Positions 8,944 to 16,796 of a stretch of 64,000 nt of DNA are shown one piece after another. The notes below the pieces were generated by a model, which ran no database searches, was not told the origin of the DNA, and saw only the letters and a list, made by a program, of their open reading frames with translations. A program made the translations under genes and the position numbers. Positions within the stretch are counted from its first letter, which is position 1, and every line of letters starts with the position of its first letter. The stretch comes from Erythrobacteraceae bacterium CFH 75059 (GTDB lineage Bacteria > Pseudomonadota > Alphaproteobacteria > Sphingomonadales > Sphingomonadaceae): assembly GCA_004331795.1 (NCBI GenBank), contig SJSR01000002.1, positions 310,001 through 374,000 on the forward strand, written 5' to 3'.

Positions 8944-10203
8944 ATGCGACGTGTGGTGGTGACCGGATTGGGGCTTGTCTCGCCGCTTGGCGGGGATGTC
9001 GAGACCACCTGGGCCAACCTGCTGGCCGGCAAGAGCGGTGCCGGACCGATCACGCGCTTCGATGCCTCGACGCAGAAGTGCCGCATCGCCTGCGAGGTGA
9101 AGGACCGTGATCATCCCTGGGGCTTCGACCCCGACCGGCGGGTCGATCCAAAGGTGCAGCGGCAGGTCGACCGCTTCATCGTCTATGGCATCGACGCGGC
9201 CGGACAGGCGCTCGAGGATGCCGGCCTGACCGAGATGGACGCGGCTCTCAGGGAACGCACCGGCTGTTCCATCGGCTCGGGCATCGGCGGGCTGCCGGGC
9301 ATAGAGAGCGAATCGATCGTGCTGCACGAGCGCGGTCCTGGCCGCGTGTCTCCGCATTTCGTCCACGGAAGGCTGATCAACCTCGTGTCGGGTCAGGTGT
9401 CGATCCGCTACGGGCTGATGGGGCCGAACCATGCGGTCGTCACGGCGTGCTCCACGGGCGCCCACTCGATCGGCGATGCGGCGCGGATGATCCGCGACGA
9501 CGATGCCGACGTCATGCTGGCGGGCGGGTCCGAATCGACCATCAACCCGCTGGGTGTGGCCGGTTTCGCACAGGCGCGGGCGCTGAACAGCAGCTTCAAC
9601 GACCGTCCGGAGGCGGCAAGCCGCCCGTATGATCGCGGCCGTGACGGCTTCGTCATGGGCGAGGGCGCCGGCGTGGTCGTGCTCGAGGAGTATGAGCACG
9701 CGCGCGCGCGCGGGGCGCGGATCTACGCGGAGGTCGTCGGCTACGGCCTGTCGGGCGATGCGTACCACGTCACCGCTCCGCACCCGGAAGGGCGGGGCGC
9801 GGAGCTGGCGATGCGGATGGCCTTGCGCAAGGCCGGTCTCGCACCGGCGGACATCGACTACATCAACGCGCATGGCACATCGACCATGGCCGACACGATC
9901 GAACTTGCGGCGGCCAAGCGGGTCTTCGGCGACGATCTTGGCGGAGCATCAATGTCGAGCACCAAGAGCGCGATCGGCCATCTGCTCGGAGGTGCGGGGG
10001 CGGTGGAAACCATCTTCTGCGTCCTGGCGATCCGGGATCAGGTCGTTCCGCCGACGCTGAACCTCGACGATCCCGACGAGGGGACCGAAGGGGTGGACCT
10101 CGTGCCGCACACCGCCCGTCGCCGCCCGGTGCGGGCAGCGCTGAACAACAGCTTCGGGTTCGGCGGCACCAACGCCTCGCTGATCGTGCGCCAGGTCGAC
10201 TGA
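8944..10203 (+). CDS. fabF: Beta-ketoacyl-ACP synthase II
   Basis: A 419-residue condensing enzyme that elongates acyl-ACP with malonyl-ACP. The Cys-His-His triad is visible: Cys169 in VVTACSTGAHSIGDA, His310 in NAHGTSTMADTIE and His346 in KSAIGHLLGGAG. The C-terminus has the NNSFGFGGTNASL loop. The chosen ATG lies five bases after a perfect GGAGG; a GTG six bases earlier overlaps that site and is unlikely. mltG follows with one base between the stop and start codons, so the two are surely co-transcribed. Confidence 0.96.
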   Translation: MRRVVVTGLGLVSPLGGDVETTWANLLAGKSGAGPITRFDASTQKCRIACEVKDRDHPWGFDPDRRVDPKVQRQVDRFIVYGIDAAGQALEDAGLTEMDAALRERTGCSIGSGIGGLPGIESESIVLHERGPGRVSPHFVHGRLINLVSGQVSIRYGLMGPNHAVVTACSTGAHSIGDAARMIRDDDADVMLAGGSESTINPLGVAGFAQARALNSSFNDRPEAASRPYDRGRDGFVMGEGAGVVVLEEYEHARARGARIYAEVVGYGLSGDAYHVTAPHPEGRGAELAMRMALRKAGLAPADIDYINAHGTSTMADTIELAAAKRVFGDDLGGASMSSTKSAIGHLLGGAGAVETIFCVLAIRDQVVPPTLNLDDPDEGTEGVDLVPHTARRRPVRAALNNSFGFGGTNASLIVRQVD

Positions 10204-10204
10204 C

Positions 10205-11173
10205 ATGGCTCGCCGGCTCGCTCTGGCAGGCGTCGCCGGGGCGCTGGTCCTGCTAGCGGGGCTCCTTTGGCTGGTCGTCCCATGGTACGCCTCGGGTCCC
10301 GCCGAGAGCGACACGACCTTCACCGTGGCTGAAGGCGCGTCTCTCAGGACCGTCGCCGCGGCGCTGGCCGAGGCAGGGCTGATCTCGTCGGCTGACGGAT
10401 TCGTCCTGCGGGCGCGGGTGCTCGGCGGGTCCGGTCACGTGCGCGCCGGGGAGTTCGCCTTGCCGGCCGGAGCAAGCCCGGCGACGATCCTCGATACGCT
10501 TCAGTCGGGCGCCGTGATCCGGCGCCTCGTGACCATCCCTGAAGGGATGCCCTCCGTCCTCGTGCACGAGCGGCTGATGGCCGAACCCCTGCTCACCGGC
10601 AGCATACCGGTGCCGGCGGAAGGATCGGTGCTGCCCGACTCCTACGCCTTCGAACGCGGGGAAACCCGGCAGGCGGTGCTTGCGCGCATGCAGCGGGCGA
10701 TGCAGGCCGCGCTCTCCGAGGAGTGGGAGCGGCGCAGCGCCCGCGCCGTTGTCTCGACCCCCGCCGAAGCCGTCATCCTCGCTTCGGTCGTCGAGAAGGA
10801 GACCGGCCTTGCCAGCGAACGTCCGATGATCGCCGGAGCGCTGTCGAACCGGCTGCGCACGGGCATGCGCCTCGATGCCGACGCCACGACCATCTATCCG
10901 ATCACCCGCGGACGGCCGCTCGGCCGGATGATCCGCCGCTCGGAGCTCGACGATCCCAACCCTTACAACACGCGCGCCATCGCCGGCCTGCCGGCCGGGC
11001 CGATCACCAATCCCGGCCGCGACGCCATCCGTGCCGTGCTGAACCCGGCGGACACGGATGCGCTGTTCTACGTCGCCGACGGCAGCGGCGGACATGTGTT
11101 CGCCAGGACGCTGTCCGAACACAATGCCAACGTCGCCCGCTGGCGCGAGATCAGGCGTCAGCGGGGCATCTGA
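10205..11173 (+). CDS. mltG: Endolytic peptidoglycan transglycosylase MltG
   Basis: A 322-residue inner-membrane lytic transglycosylase (YceG family) that cuts nascent glycan strands and may set their length. One N-terminal membrane helix (about residues 5-27) is followed by a LysM-like segment and the catalytic domain with AVILASVVEKETGL, whose Glu matches the catalytic Glu218 of E. coli MltG. NRLRTGMRLDADATTIY and NPYNTRAIAGLPAGPI are further family hallmarks. It directly follows fabF, as in many proteobacteria, and its stop overlaps the next start (TGATG). Confidence 0.94.
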   Translation: MARRLALAGVAGALVLLAGLLWLVVPWYASGPAESDTTFTVAEGASLRTVAAALAEAGLISSADGFVLRARVLGGSGHVRAGEFALPAGASPATILDTLQSGAVIRRLVTIPEGMPSVLVHERLMAEPLLTGSIPVPAEGSVLPDSYAFERGETRQAVLARMQRAMQAALSEEWERRSARAVVSTPAEAVILASVVEKETGLASERPMIAGALSNRLRTGMRLDADATTIYPITRGRPLGRMIRRSELDDPNPYNTRAIAGLPAGPITNPGRDAIRAVLNPADTDALFYVADGSGGHVFARTLSEHNANVARWREIRRQRGI

Positions 11174-11712
11174 TGGGCGCGGGACATCCGTCCGGTGCCG
11201 AACCCCTCATCCTGACCACCATGCTCCCCGCCGATCTGCACGGGTGGGCTACCGACCTGCGCACCCGGCACTTCCCCGCCGAGCGCAATCACCTCAAGGC
11301 CCACGTCACCCTTTTCCATGCCTTGCCGCACTTCCTGGAGGCGGAGCTCATCACGCTGCTCGGGCGTCTTGCGGCGGAGCAGGCGCCGGTCGCGGCCCGC
11401 CTCGAGGGCATCATGTCCCTTGGTCGGGGGACGGCCCTGCAGCTCGCCAGCCCCGCCATGCTGGCTCTGCGCGACCGCATCGCCGCGCATCTTCACGGCA
11501 GCCTCACGGCCCAGGATCAGCATCGCCCGCGTCTTCACGTGACGGTGCAGAACAAGGTGTCTCCCGAGGACGCCAAGGCTCTCCAGCGGCAGCTTGCCGC
11601 GCAGGTGCGGCCGCGCAGCTTCGCCTTTCCCGGCCTCTCGCTGCACCGCTACCGCGGCGGTCCATGGGATCATGTGCGCGACTTCCGTTTTCGCGGGACA
11701 CAGCGCGGTTGA
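11173..11712 (+). CDS. 2H phosphoesterase / 2'-5' RNA ligase-like protein
   Basis: A 179-residue protein with the two HxTx motifs of the 2H phosphoesterase superfamily: HVTLFH and, about 80 residues later, HVTVQN. Members act on 2',5' or cyclic phosphodiester bonds, but the bacterial substrate is usually unknown. The ATG overlaps the mltG stop, so translation is probably coupled. The frame is open upstream inside mltG, which is a shadow. The stop codon lies within the -35 hexamer of the tRNA-Met promoter. Confidence 0.8.
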   Translation: MGAGHPSGAEPLILTTMLPADLHGWATDLRTRHFPAERNHLKAHVTLFHALPHFLEAELITLLGRLAAEQAPVAARLEGIMSLGRGTALQLASPAMLALRDRIAAHLHGSLTAQDQHRPRLHVTVQNKVSPEDAKALQRQLAAQVRPRSFAFPGLSLHRYRGGPWDHVRDFRFRGTQRG

Positions 11713-11737
11713 CCCGCGCCACGGCATTTCCTAGGTG
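11709..11737 (+). promoter_or_regulatory. Promoter of tRNA-Met
   Basis: TTGACC (11709-11714), exactly 17 bases, then TAGGTG (11732-11737). Predicted transcription starts about seven bases before the mature tRNA. The TGA inside the -35 is the stop codon of the preceding gene. Confidence 0.6.
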
Positions 11738-11750
11738 CGGGTCGCACCGG

Positions 11751-11827
11751 GGCGGAGTAGCTCAGCCGGTTAGAGCAGCGGAATCATAATCCGCGTGTCG
11801 GGGGTTCGAGTCCCTCCTCCGCTACCA
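11751..11827 (+). tRNA. tRNA-Met (CAT), elongator type
   Basis: A 77-base cloverleaf with encoded CCA. Acceptor GGCGGAG pairs with CTCCGCT (first pair G-U), the D arm is GCTC/GAGC, and the anticodon stem GCGGA/TCCGC has loop ATCATAA. The anticodon CAT is at 11785-11787. The G-U acceptor end, rather than the C-A mismatch of initiators, and the overall sequence fit elongator Met rather than initiator Met or lysidine-modified Ile. Confidence 0.93.
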
Positions 11828-11840
11828 TTACCCGCGAAGG

Positions 11841-11857
11841 CCCGGCTGGCCGCCGGG
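11841..11857. terminator. Hairpin after tRNA-Met, before convergent metallopeptidase gene
   Basis: CCCGGC (11841-11846), five-base loop TGGCC, GCCGGG (11852-11857). It sits between the tRNA and the stop codon of the opposing gene, so it could terminate both. Confidence 0.45.
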
Positions 11858-11861
11858 GACT

Positions 11862-12260
11862 TCAGCCTTCCTCCTCCAGCAGGTGCATGTCGTCATCGGA
11901 GAAGCCGAAATGATGGCCCGCCTCGTGGATGGTCACGTGACGGATGAGATCGTCGAGATCGACGCCGGTCTCCTGCTGCTCGAGCAGCATGGGCTGCCGG
12001 AACAGCGAAATGCGCGGCGGGAGGTCGCCGGACGCCCAGATCGACTGATCGGGCAGGGGGCGCCCCTCGTACAGGCCTGACAGATCCCACGGATCGTCCA
12101 GCCCGACCGACGCCAGTTGCTCGGCGGTGGCGAACTCCTCCACCTCCAGCACCACCTGCGCCAGCGGAGCGCGGAACGGCTGCGGCAATCCGGCCAGCAC
12201 GGCCTGCGCACGCCGCATGAAGTAAACGGCGTCGGGTCCGTGCAGCAGGTCCTTGATCAT
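11862..12260 (-). CDS. Zincin-like metallopeptidase family protein
   Basis: A 132-residue protein of the small bacterial metallopeptidase family (PF06262-like). The zinc-binding HExxH motif is present as VTIHEAGHHFGF, followed by the acidic SDDDMHLLEEE tail usual for this family. It has no signal peptide, so it is probably cytoplasmic. The physiological substrate is unknown. The start is uncertain: the ATG has a poor ribosome-binding site, but homology begins near it. It is divergent from the phospholipase D-like gene. Confidence 0.85.
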   Translation of the reverse strand: MIKDLLHGPDAVYFMRRAQAVLAGLPQPFRAPLAQVVLEVEEFATAEQLASVGLDDPWDLSGLYEGRPLPDQSIWASGDLPPRISLFRQPMLLEQQETGVDLDDLIRHVTIHEAGHHFGFSDDDMHLLEEEG

Positions 12261-12362
12261 GCGGCCGATATCGGCAGCGCGTCGGCGCCCCGCAAGAGCG
12301 ATGCGACACGGAGGTGGACGCGGCGGGCGCGTTGCGCCACAGCACGGCCGAGGGGAGTGTCG

Positions 12363-13901
12363 ATGACACAGGACATCAACGCCGCGCCCGGACGCGGCGC
12401 CGGCGACAGCGTCGAACCGGGGATCTGGCGCTTTGCCGTGGCCGAGCGCGCGAGTGTCGTCATCGATGCGGCCGATTATTTCGCCCACATGCAGCAGGCC
12501 ATGCTTGCCGCCAGGCGCCGCATCTTCCTCATCGGCTGGGACTTCGATCCCCGCATTCATCTCACGCGCGGGCGGCGCTGGTTCCAGAAGGGGCTGCGCC
12601 GGACCTATCCTTCGCGCTTGGGCAGCTTCTTCGTCTGGCTCGTGCGCAAGAGCAGGACGCTTGAAATCCGCATCCTCAAATGGAACGTCAGCGGCCTGTT
12701 CCTCGCCGCCAAGCCGCAGCTGTGGCCGGATCTCCTGCGCTGGTGGCCGCACCGGCGGATCGATTTCAAGTTCGACAGCGCACACCCTCTCGGGTGCAGC
12801 CACCACCAGAAGATCGTGGTCCTTGACGACCGTCTGGCTGCCTGCGGCGGCATCGACATGACGGTGAAGCGGTGGGACGACCGCGAACATCGCACCAGGT
12901 CCGCGCGCCGGAGACTGCCGGGCGGGAAACCCTACGGCCCGTGGCATGACATCACCATGATGCTCGAAGGCGAGGTGGCGCAGACCCTGGCTCATCTTGG
13001 GCACACCCGCTGGGAGCGGGCGGCAGGCAGCCGTCTGCCGCGGATCGAGCCGCGCGAGGACAGCCTCTGGCCCGAGGACCTGCCGGTTCACTTCCGCAAC
13101 GTCGAGGTCGGCATCAGCCGGACGCAGGCGTGCTTCCGCGACTGGCCGCAGGTGAGCGAGATCGAAACGCTGTTCAAGGCGCACATCGCCCGCGCCCGCC
13201 GGTTCATCTACGCCGAGAGCCAGTATTTCGCCTCGCGGGCCGTGGCCGAAGCGATCATCGCGCGTCTCCAGCAGCCCGAGGCGCCGGAAATCGTCATCGT
13301 GCATCCGCCGCATGCGGATGGATGGCTGGAGCAGCAGGCGATGGATCATGCCCGCGCCGAGCTGGTGCGCCTCATCGAGGCGGCCGACCATGCCGGGCGA
13401 TTCTCTCTGTGGATGCCGTTCACCGACGACACCGCCATCTACGTCCATGCCAAGCTGATGATCGTCGACGACGAGGTGATCCGCATCGGGTCGGCGAACA
13501 TGAACAACCGCTCGCTGGGGCTGGACAGCGAGTGCGATCTCAGCATCGACTGCGCCCGTCCGGCCAATCGCGGCTGCGGAGAGATGATCGGGGCCATCCG
13601 CCGCTCGCTGCTGGCCGAGCATTGCGATGTGCCGGAAAGCGAGGTGGCGGCGCAGCTCGAAAAGGCCGGCAGCATGCGCGCCTTCATCGAGGATGCGGCA
13701 CGGCGGGAGGGTGCGCGGCGCACGCTGAGACGCTATGTGCCACCCGAACTCAACGCCGTTCAGGCAAAGCTTGCGGAGTCGGCCGTGCTCGACCCCGAGC
13801 GGCCGGAACTGATGTTCGAGCCTTACGCGCAAGGAGGGCTGTTCCGGACCGGGAGCCGGCTTGACCGCCTGCGCAAGCGATTGAGAAGGAAAGCCGCATG
13901 A
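12363..13901 (+). CDS. Phospholipase D-family protein
   Basis: A 512-residue protein with two HKD motifs: HHQKIVVLDD in the first half and VHAKLMIVDDEVIRIGSAN in the second. These make a phosphatidyltransferase/phospholipase D active site. There is no clear N-terminal membrane segment, unlike classical cardiolipin synthases, so hydrolysis or head-group exchange at the membrane face is as likely as cardiolipin synthesis. The start follows GGGGAG. The last four bases overlap the folE start (ATGA), so the two genes are translationally coupled although functionally unrelated. Confidence 0.85.
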   Translation: MTQDINAAPGRGAGDSVEPGIWRFAVAERASVVIDAADYFAHMQQAMLAARRRIFLIGWDFDPRIHLTRGRRWFQKGLRRTYPSRLGSFFVWLVRKSRTLEIRILKWNVSGLFLAAKPQLWPDLLRWWPHRRIDFKFDSAHPLGCSHHQKIVVLDDRLAACGGIDMTVKRWDDREHRTRSARRRLPGGKPYGPWHDITMMLEGEVAQTLAHLGHTRWERAAGSRLPRIEPREDSLWPEDLPVHFRNVEVGISRTQACFRDWPQVSEIETLFKAHIARARRFIYAESQYFASRAVAEAIIARLQQPEAPEIVIVHPPHADGWLEQQAMDHARAELVRLIEAADHAGRFSLWMPFTDDTAIYVHAKLMIVDDEVIRIGSANMNNRSLGLDSECDLSIDCARPANRGCGEMIGAIRRSLLAEHCDVPESEVAAQLEKAGSMRAFIEDAARREGARRTLRRYVPPELNAVQAKLAESAVLDPERPELMFEPYAQGGLFRTGSRLDRLRKRLRRKAA

Positions 13902-14506
13902 GCAGTCTCGTTGGACCTGACGAGGACCGGGCCGATGGCAAGCCTCCGGTCCCTGCCGAAGTGGCGGAGGCCGTGCGGACCCTGATCCGCTGGGCCGGCG
14001 ATGACCCCTCGCGCGAGGGGTTGCGCGACACGCCGCAGCGGGTGGCACGCGCCTGGAAGGAATACTGCCAGGGCTATGCCGAGGATCCCTCGATCCACCT
14101 GTCACGCGTGTTCGAGGAAGTCGGCGGCTACGACGAGATCGTGCTGCTTCGCGACATCCCGTTCCAGTCGCACTGCGAACACCACATGGCTCCCATCATC
14201 GGCAAGGCGGCGATCGCCTATCTGCCGCGCGACCGGGTGGTGGGCATCAGCAAGCTTGCCCGCGTGCTGCATGGCTATGCCCGGCGTCTCCAAGTGCAGG
14301 AGCGGCTGACGGCGGAGGTCGCCCGATGCGTGTGGGATCACCTGCGGCCGCACGGCGTGGCGGTCGTCATCGAGGCGAGCCACGCCTGCATGACCGCGCG
14401 CGGCGTCCGGACGCCGGGTGTCCAGATGGTGACCAGCAAGCTGCTTGGTTCGTTCCTCGAGGACGAGCGCAGCCGCAAGGAAGTGCTGAGCCTGATGGGC
14501 TACTGA
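13898..14506 (+). CDS. folE: GTP cyclohydrolase I
   Basis: A 202-residue enzyme that converts GTP to 7,8-dihydroneopterin triphosphate, the first step of tetrahydrofolate synthesis. Zinc and catalytic residues lie in FQSHCEHHMAPIIGKAAIAY and EASHACMTARGVR, and VVGISKLARVLHGYARRLQ is the standard substrate-binding region. The Cys-His zinc ligands mark it as the zinc-dependent IA type. It overlaps the upstream phospholipase D-like gene by four bases. Other folate genes in the window (thyA, 5-formyl-THF cyclo-ligase) are far away. Confidence 0.96.
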   Translation: MSSLVGPDEDRADGKPPVPAEVAEAVRTLIRWAGDDPSREGLRDTPQRVARAWKEYCQGYAEDPSIHLSRVFEEVGGYDEIVLLRDIPFQSHCEHHMAPIIGKAAIAYLPRDRVVGISKLARVLHGYARRLQVQERLTAEVARCVWDHLRPHGVAVVIEASHACMTARGVRTPGVQMVTSKLLGSFLEDERSRKEVLSLMGY

Positions 14507-14523
14507 CGTCCGTGCGGGCCGCC

Positions 14524-14544
14524 GCGATGCCGGTGCGGCATCGC
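14524..14544. terminator. Perfect inverted repeat between convergent folE and peroxiredoxin
   Basis: GCGATGCCG (14524-14532), loop GTG, CGGCATCGC (14536-14544): a flawless nine-pair stem in the 97-base gap between converging genes. It is symmetrical, so it could serve both directions. No T-run is seen. Confidence 0.5.
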
Positions 14545-14603
14545 CGGGTAGCTGGGTCGGTCAGCGACGCGCGCGGGTTGCCGGCGGAAGGTGTCCGGCA
14601 CCT

Positions 14604-15083
14604 TCAGAGCTGGCCGAGCAGATGCTCCGCGCTCGACACCAAAAAATCGCCCGGCTGCTCGACGTTGAGGTGGGTGATCACCCCGTCCTTCACCAGCATG
14701 GAGAAGCGCTGTCCACGCTGACCCATGCCGAAGGCCGACCCGTCCATCGTCAGTCCGAGCGCCTTGGCGAACTCGCCGTTCCCGTCGCTCAGCATGGTGA
14801 TGCCGTCGGCGCCGTTCTCCTTCTGCCAGGCGGAAAGGACGAAGGCATCGTTGACCGCCGTGCAGGCGATCTCGTCCACACCCTTCGCCCGCAGCGCGTC
14901 CGCATGCTCGACAAAGCCGGGGAGGTGCTTGGCGGAGCAGGTGGGCGTGTAGGCACCGGGCACGGAGAACAGCGCCACGGTCCGGCCGGCGAAGTATTCG
15001 CGCGCGTTGACCTTCTCCGGTCCCGATCCGGTCACCTTGACGAGTTGCACGTCGGGGATCGTGTCGCCTGTCGTGATGGTCAT
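14604..15083 (-). CDS. Peroxiredoxin, Prx5 type
   Basis: A 159-residue thiol peroxidase. The peroxidatic Cys is Cys49 in [17 protein letters not shown], the Prx5 signature. The sequence then runs through the usual [10 protein letters not shown] and [13 protein letters not shown] segments. No obvious resolving cysteine is conserved, and the reductant cannot be told. AAGGA lies about eleven bases before the ATG. It is divergent from ahcY and convergent with folE. An OxyR homologue lies 10 kb away, but no OxyR site is claimed here. Confidence 0.93.
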   Translation of the reverse strand: MTITTGDTIPDVQLVKVTGSGPEKVNAREYFAGRTVALFSVPGAYTPTCSAKHLPGFVEHADALRAKGVDEIACTAVNDAFVLSAWQKENGADGITMLSDGNGEFAKALGLTMDGSAFGMGQRGQRFSMLVKDGVITHLNVEQPGDFLVSSAEHLLGQL

Positions 15084-15295
15084 CGCTGCACTGTCCTTTC
15101 GCTCTGCGCCCGCGAAGGGGCAACCGGGTCATAGCCAAGCAGGGAGCCGACACAAGCCCGCGCGTTCGGTTGCTCTTGGCGGCGGCAGACGCTAAGTGCC
15201 CGCGCGAACCCTCTCCGGCTCCCGTGGCCGGGTTTCCTCCGATGCCGTGCTTCCGGCGCCCGGCCGCAAGACCGGCTTTCCCGAAAGGATCCTTC

Positions 15296-16705
15296 GTGCC
15301 GCATACGTCCGATTTCGTCGTCAAGGACATCACCCTCGCGGATTTCGGCCGTGACGAGATCGCCATTGCCGAGACCGAGATGCCGGGTCTCATGGCGCTG
15401 CGCGAGGAGTATGGCGAAAGCCAGCCGCTCAAGGGCGCGCGCATCACCGGCAGCCTGCACATGACCATCCAGACCGCGGTGCTGATCGAGACGCTGGTGG
15501 CGCTGGGCGCGGAGGTTCGTTGGGCCACGTGCAACATCTTCTCGACGCAGGACCACGCCGCTGCGGCCATTGCCGCGCGGGGGATCCCGGTGTTCGCGGT
15601 CAAGGGCGAGAGCCTGGCCGACTACTGGGACTATGTGGGCCGGATCTTCGACTGGTCCACCGCCGATGACGCCGAGAGGACGGCCAATCTCATCCTCGAC
15701 GATGGCGGCGATGCCACCATGTTCGCCCTGTGGGGAGCGCGGCTCGAAGCAGGGGAGAGCCTGCCCGAGCCGGGCAACGCCGAGGAGGTCGAATTCCAGC
15801 GCGCGCTCAAGGCCTTCGTGGCGGAGCGGCCGGGCTATCTCACCCGTTCGGTCAGGAACATCCGCGGGGTTTCGGAAGAGACCACCACCGGCGTGATGCG
15901 GCTGTATCAGATCGCAAAGCAGGGCAAGCTTCCGTTCCCGGCGATCAACGTCAACGACAGCGTGACCAAGTCCAAGTTCGACAACCTCTACGGCTGCAAG
16001 GAGTCGCTGGTCGACGCGATCCGGCGCGCGACGGACGTGATGCTGGCGGGCAAGGTTGCATGCGTCGCCGGCTACGGCGATGTCGGCAAGGGATCAGCGG
16101 CGTCGCTGCGCAATGGCGGGGCGCGCGTGCTGGTGACCGAGATCGATCCCATCTGCGCGCTTCAGGCGGCGATGGACGGCTACGAGGTCGTCACCATGGA
16201 CGATGCGGTGACCCGCGCCGACATCTTCGTCACCGCGACCGGCAACGAGGACGTGATCACGGCCGAGCACATGAAGGCGATGAAGCCCATGGCGATCGTG
16301 TGCAACATCGGCCACTTCGATAGCGAAATCCAGATTTCGGCCCTGTCGAATTACGAGTGGAAGGAGATCAAGGAGGGGACCGACCTCGTGACCTTCCCGG
16401 ACGGCAAGGCGATCATCGTCCTCGCCAAGGGCCGGCTTGTCAATCTGGGGTGCGCGACGGGACACCCCAGCTTCGTCATGAGCGCCAGCTTCACCAATCA
16501 GGTGCTCGCCCAGATCGAGCTGTTCACCAAGGCCGACGCGTACCGGAACGAGGTCTATGTCCTGCCCAAGCACCTGGACGAGAAAGTTGCGGCGCTGCAC
16601 CTCGACAAGCTCGGAGTCCGGCTGTCGCAGCTCACCCCGCGTCAGGCCGACTACATCGGTGTTCCGCAGCAAGGCCCGTTCAAGCCGGATCACTACCGCT
16701 ACTGA
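15296..16705 (+). CDS. ahcY: Adenosylhomocysteinase
   Basis: A 469-residue enzyme that splits S-adenosylhomocysteine into adenosine and homocysteine, keeping methylation reactions running. NAD-binding [26 protein letters not shown] and the C-terminal PFKPDHYRY are diagnostic. The start is taken as GTG at 15296 because AAGGA precedes it at good distance and family similarity begins with [10 protein letters not shown]. An upstream ATG in the same open frame gives a non-homologous extension. The 212 bases upstream hold no riboswitch I can recognise. divL follows after 91 bases. Confidence 0.95.
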   Translation: MPHTSDFVVKDITLADFGRDEIAIAETEMPGLMALREEYGESQPLKGARITGSLHMTIQTAVLIETLVALGAEVRWATCNIFSTQDHAAAAIAARGIPVFAVKGESLADYWDYVGRIFDWSTADDAERTANLILDDGGDATMFALWGARLEAGESLPEPGNAEEVEFQRALKAFVAERPGYLTRSVRNIRGVSEETTTGVMRLYQIAKQGKLPFPAINVNDSVTKSKFDNLYGCKESLVDAIRRATDVMLAGKVACVAGYGDVGKGSAASLRNGGARVLVTEIDPICALQAAMDGYEVVTMDDAVTRADIFVTATGNEDVITAEHMKAMKPMAIVCNIGHFDSEIQISALSNYEWKEIKEGTDLVTFPDGKAIIVLAKGRLVNLGCATGHPSFVMSASFTNQVLAQIELFTKADAYRNEVYVLPKHLDEKVAALHLDKLGVRLSQLTPRQADYIGVPQQGPFKPDHYRY

Positions 16706-16796
16706 TCTTGCCGCACCCCGCCGCGGAGAAGGTGGCGGTCCGGCGCAGCCTGAGCGCTGCTCCCTTGCTCTTGGGCTGCGGCCGCAATAGCGCGGC

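Noticed and set aside
15084-15295. Possible SAH or SAM riboswitch before ahcY
   Set aside because: The leader has GC-rich inverted repeats but I could not match the conserved core of any known SAH or SAM class.
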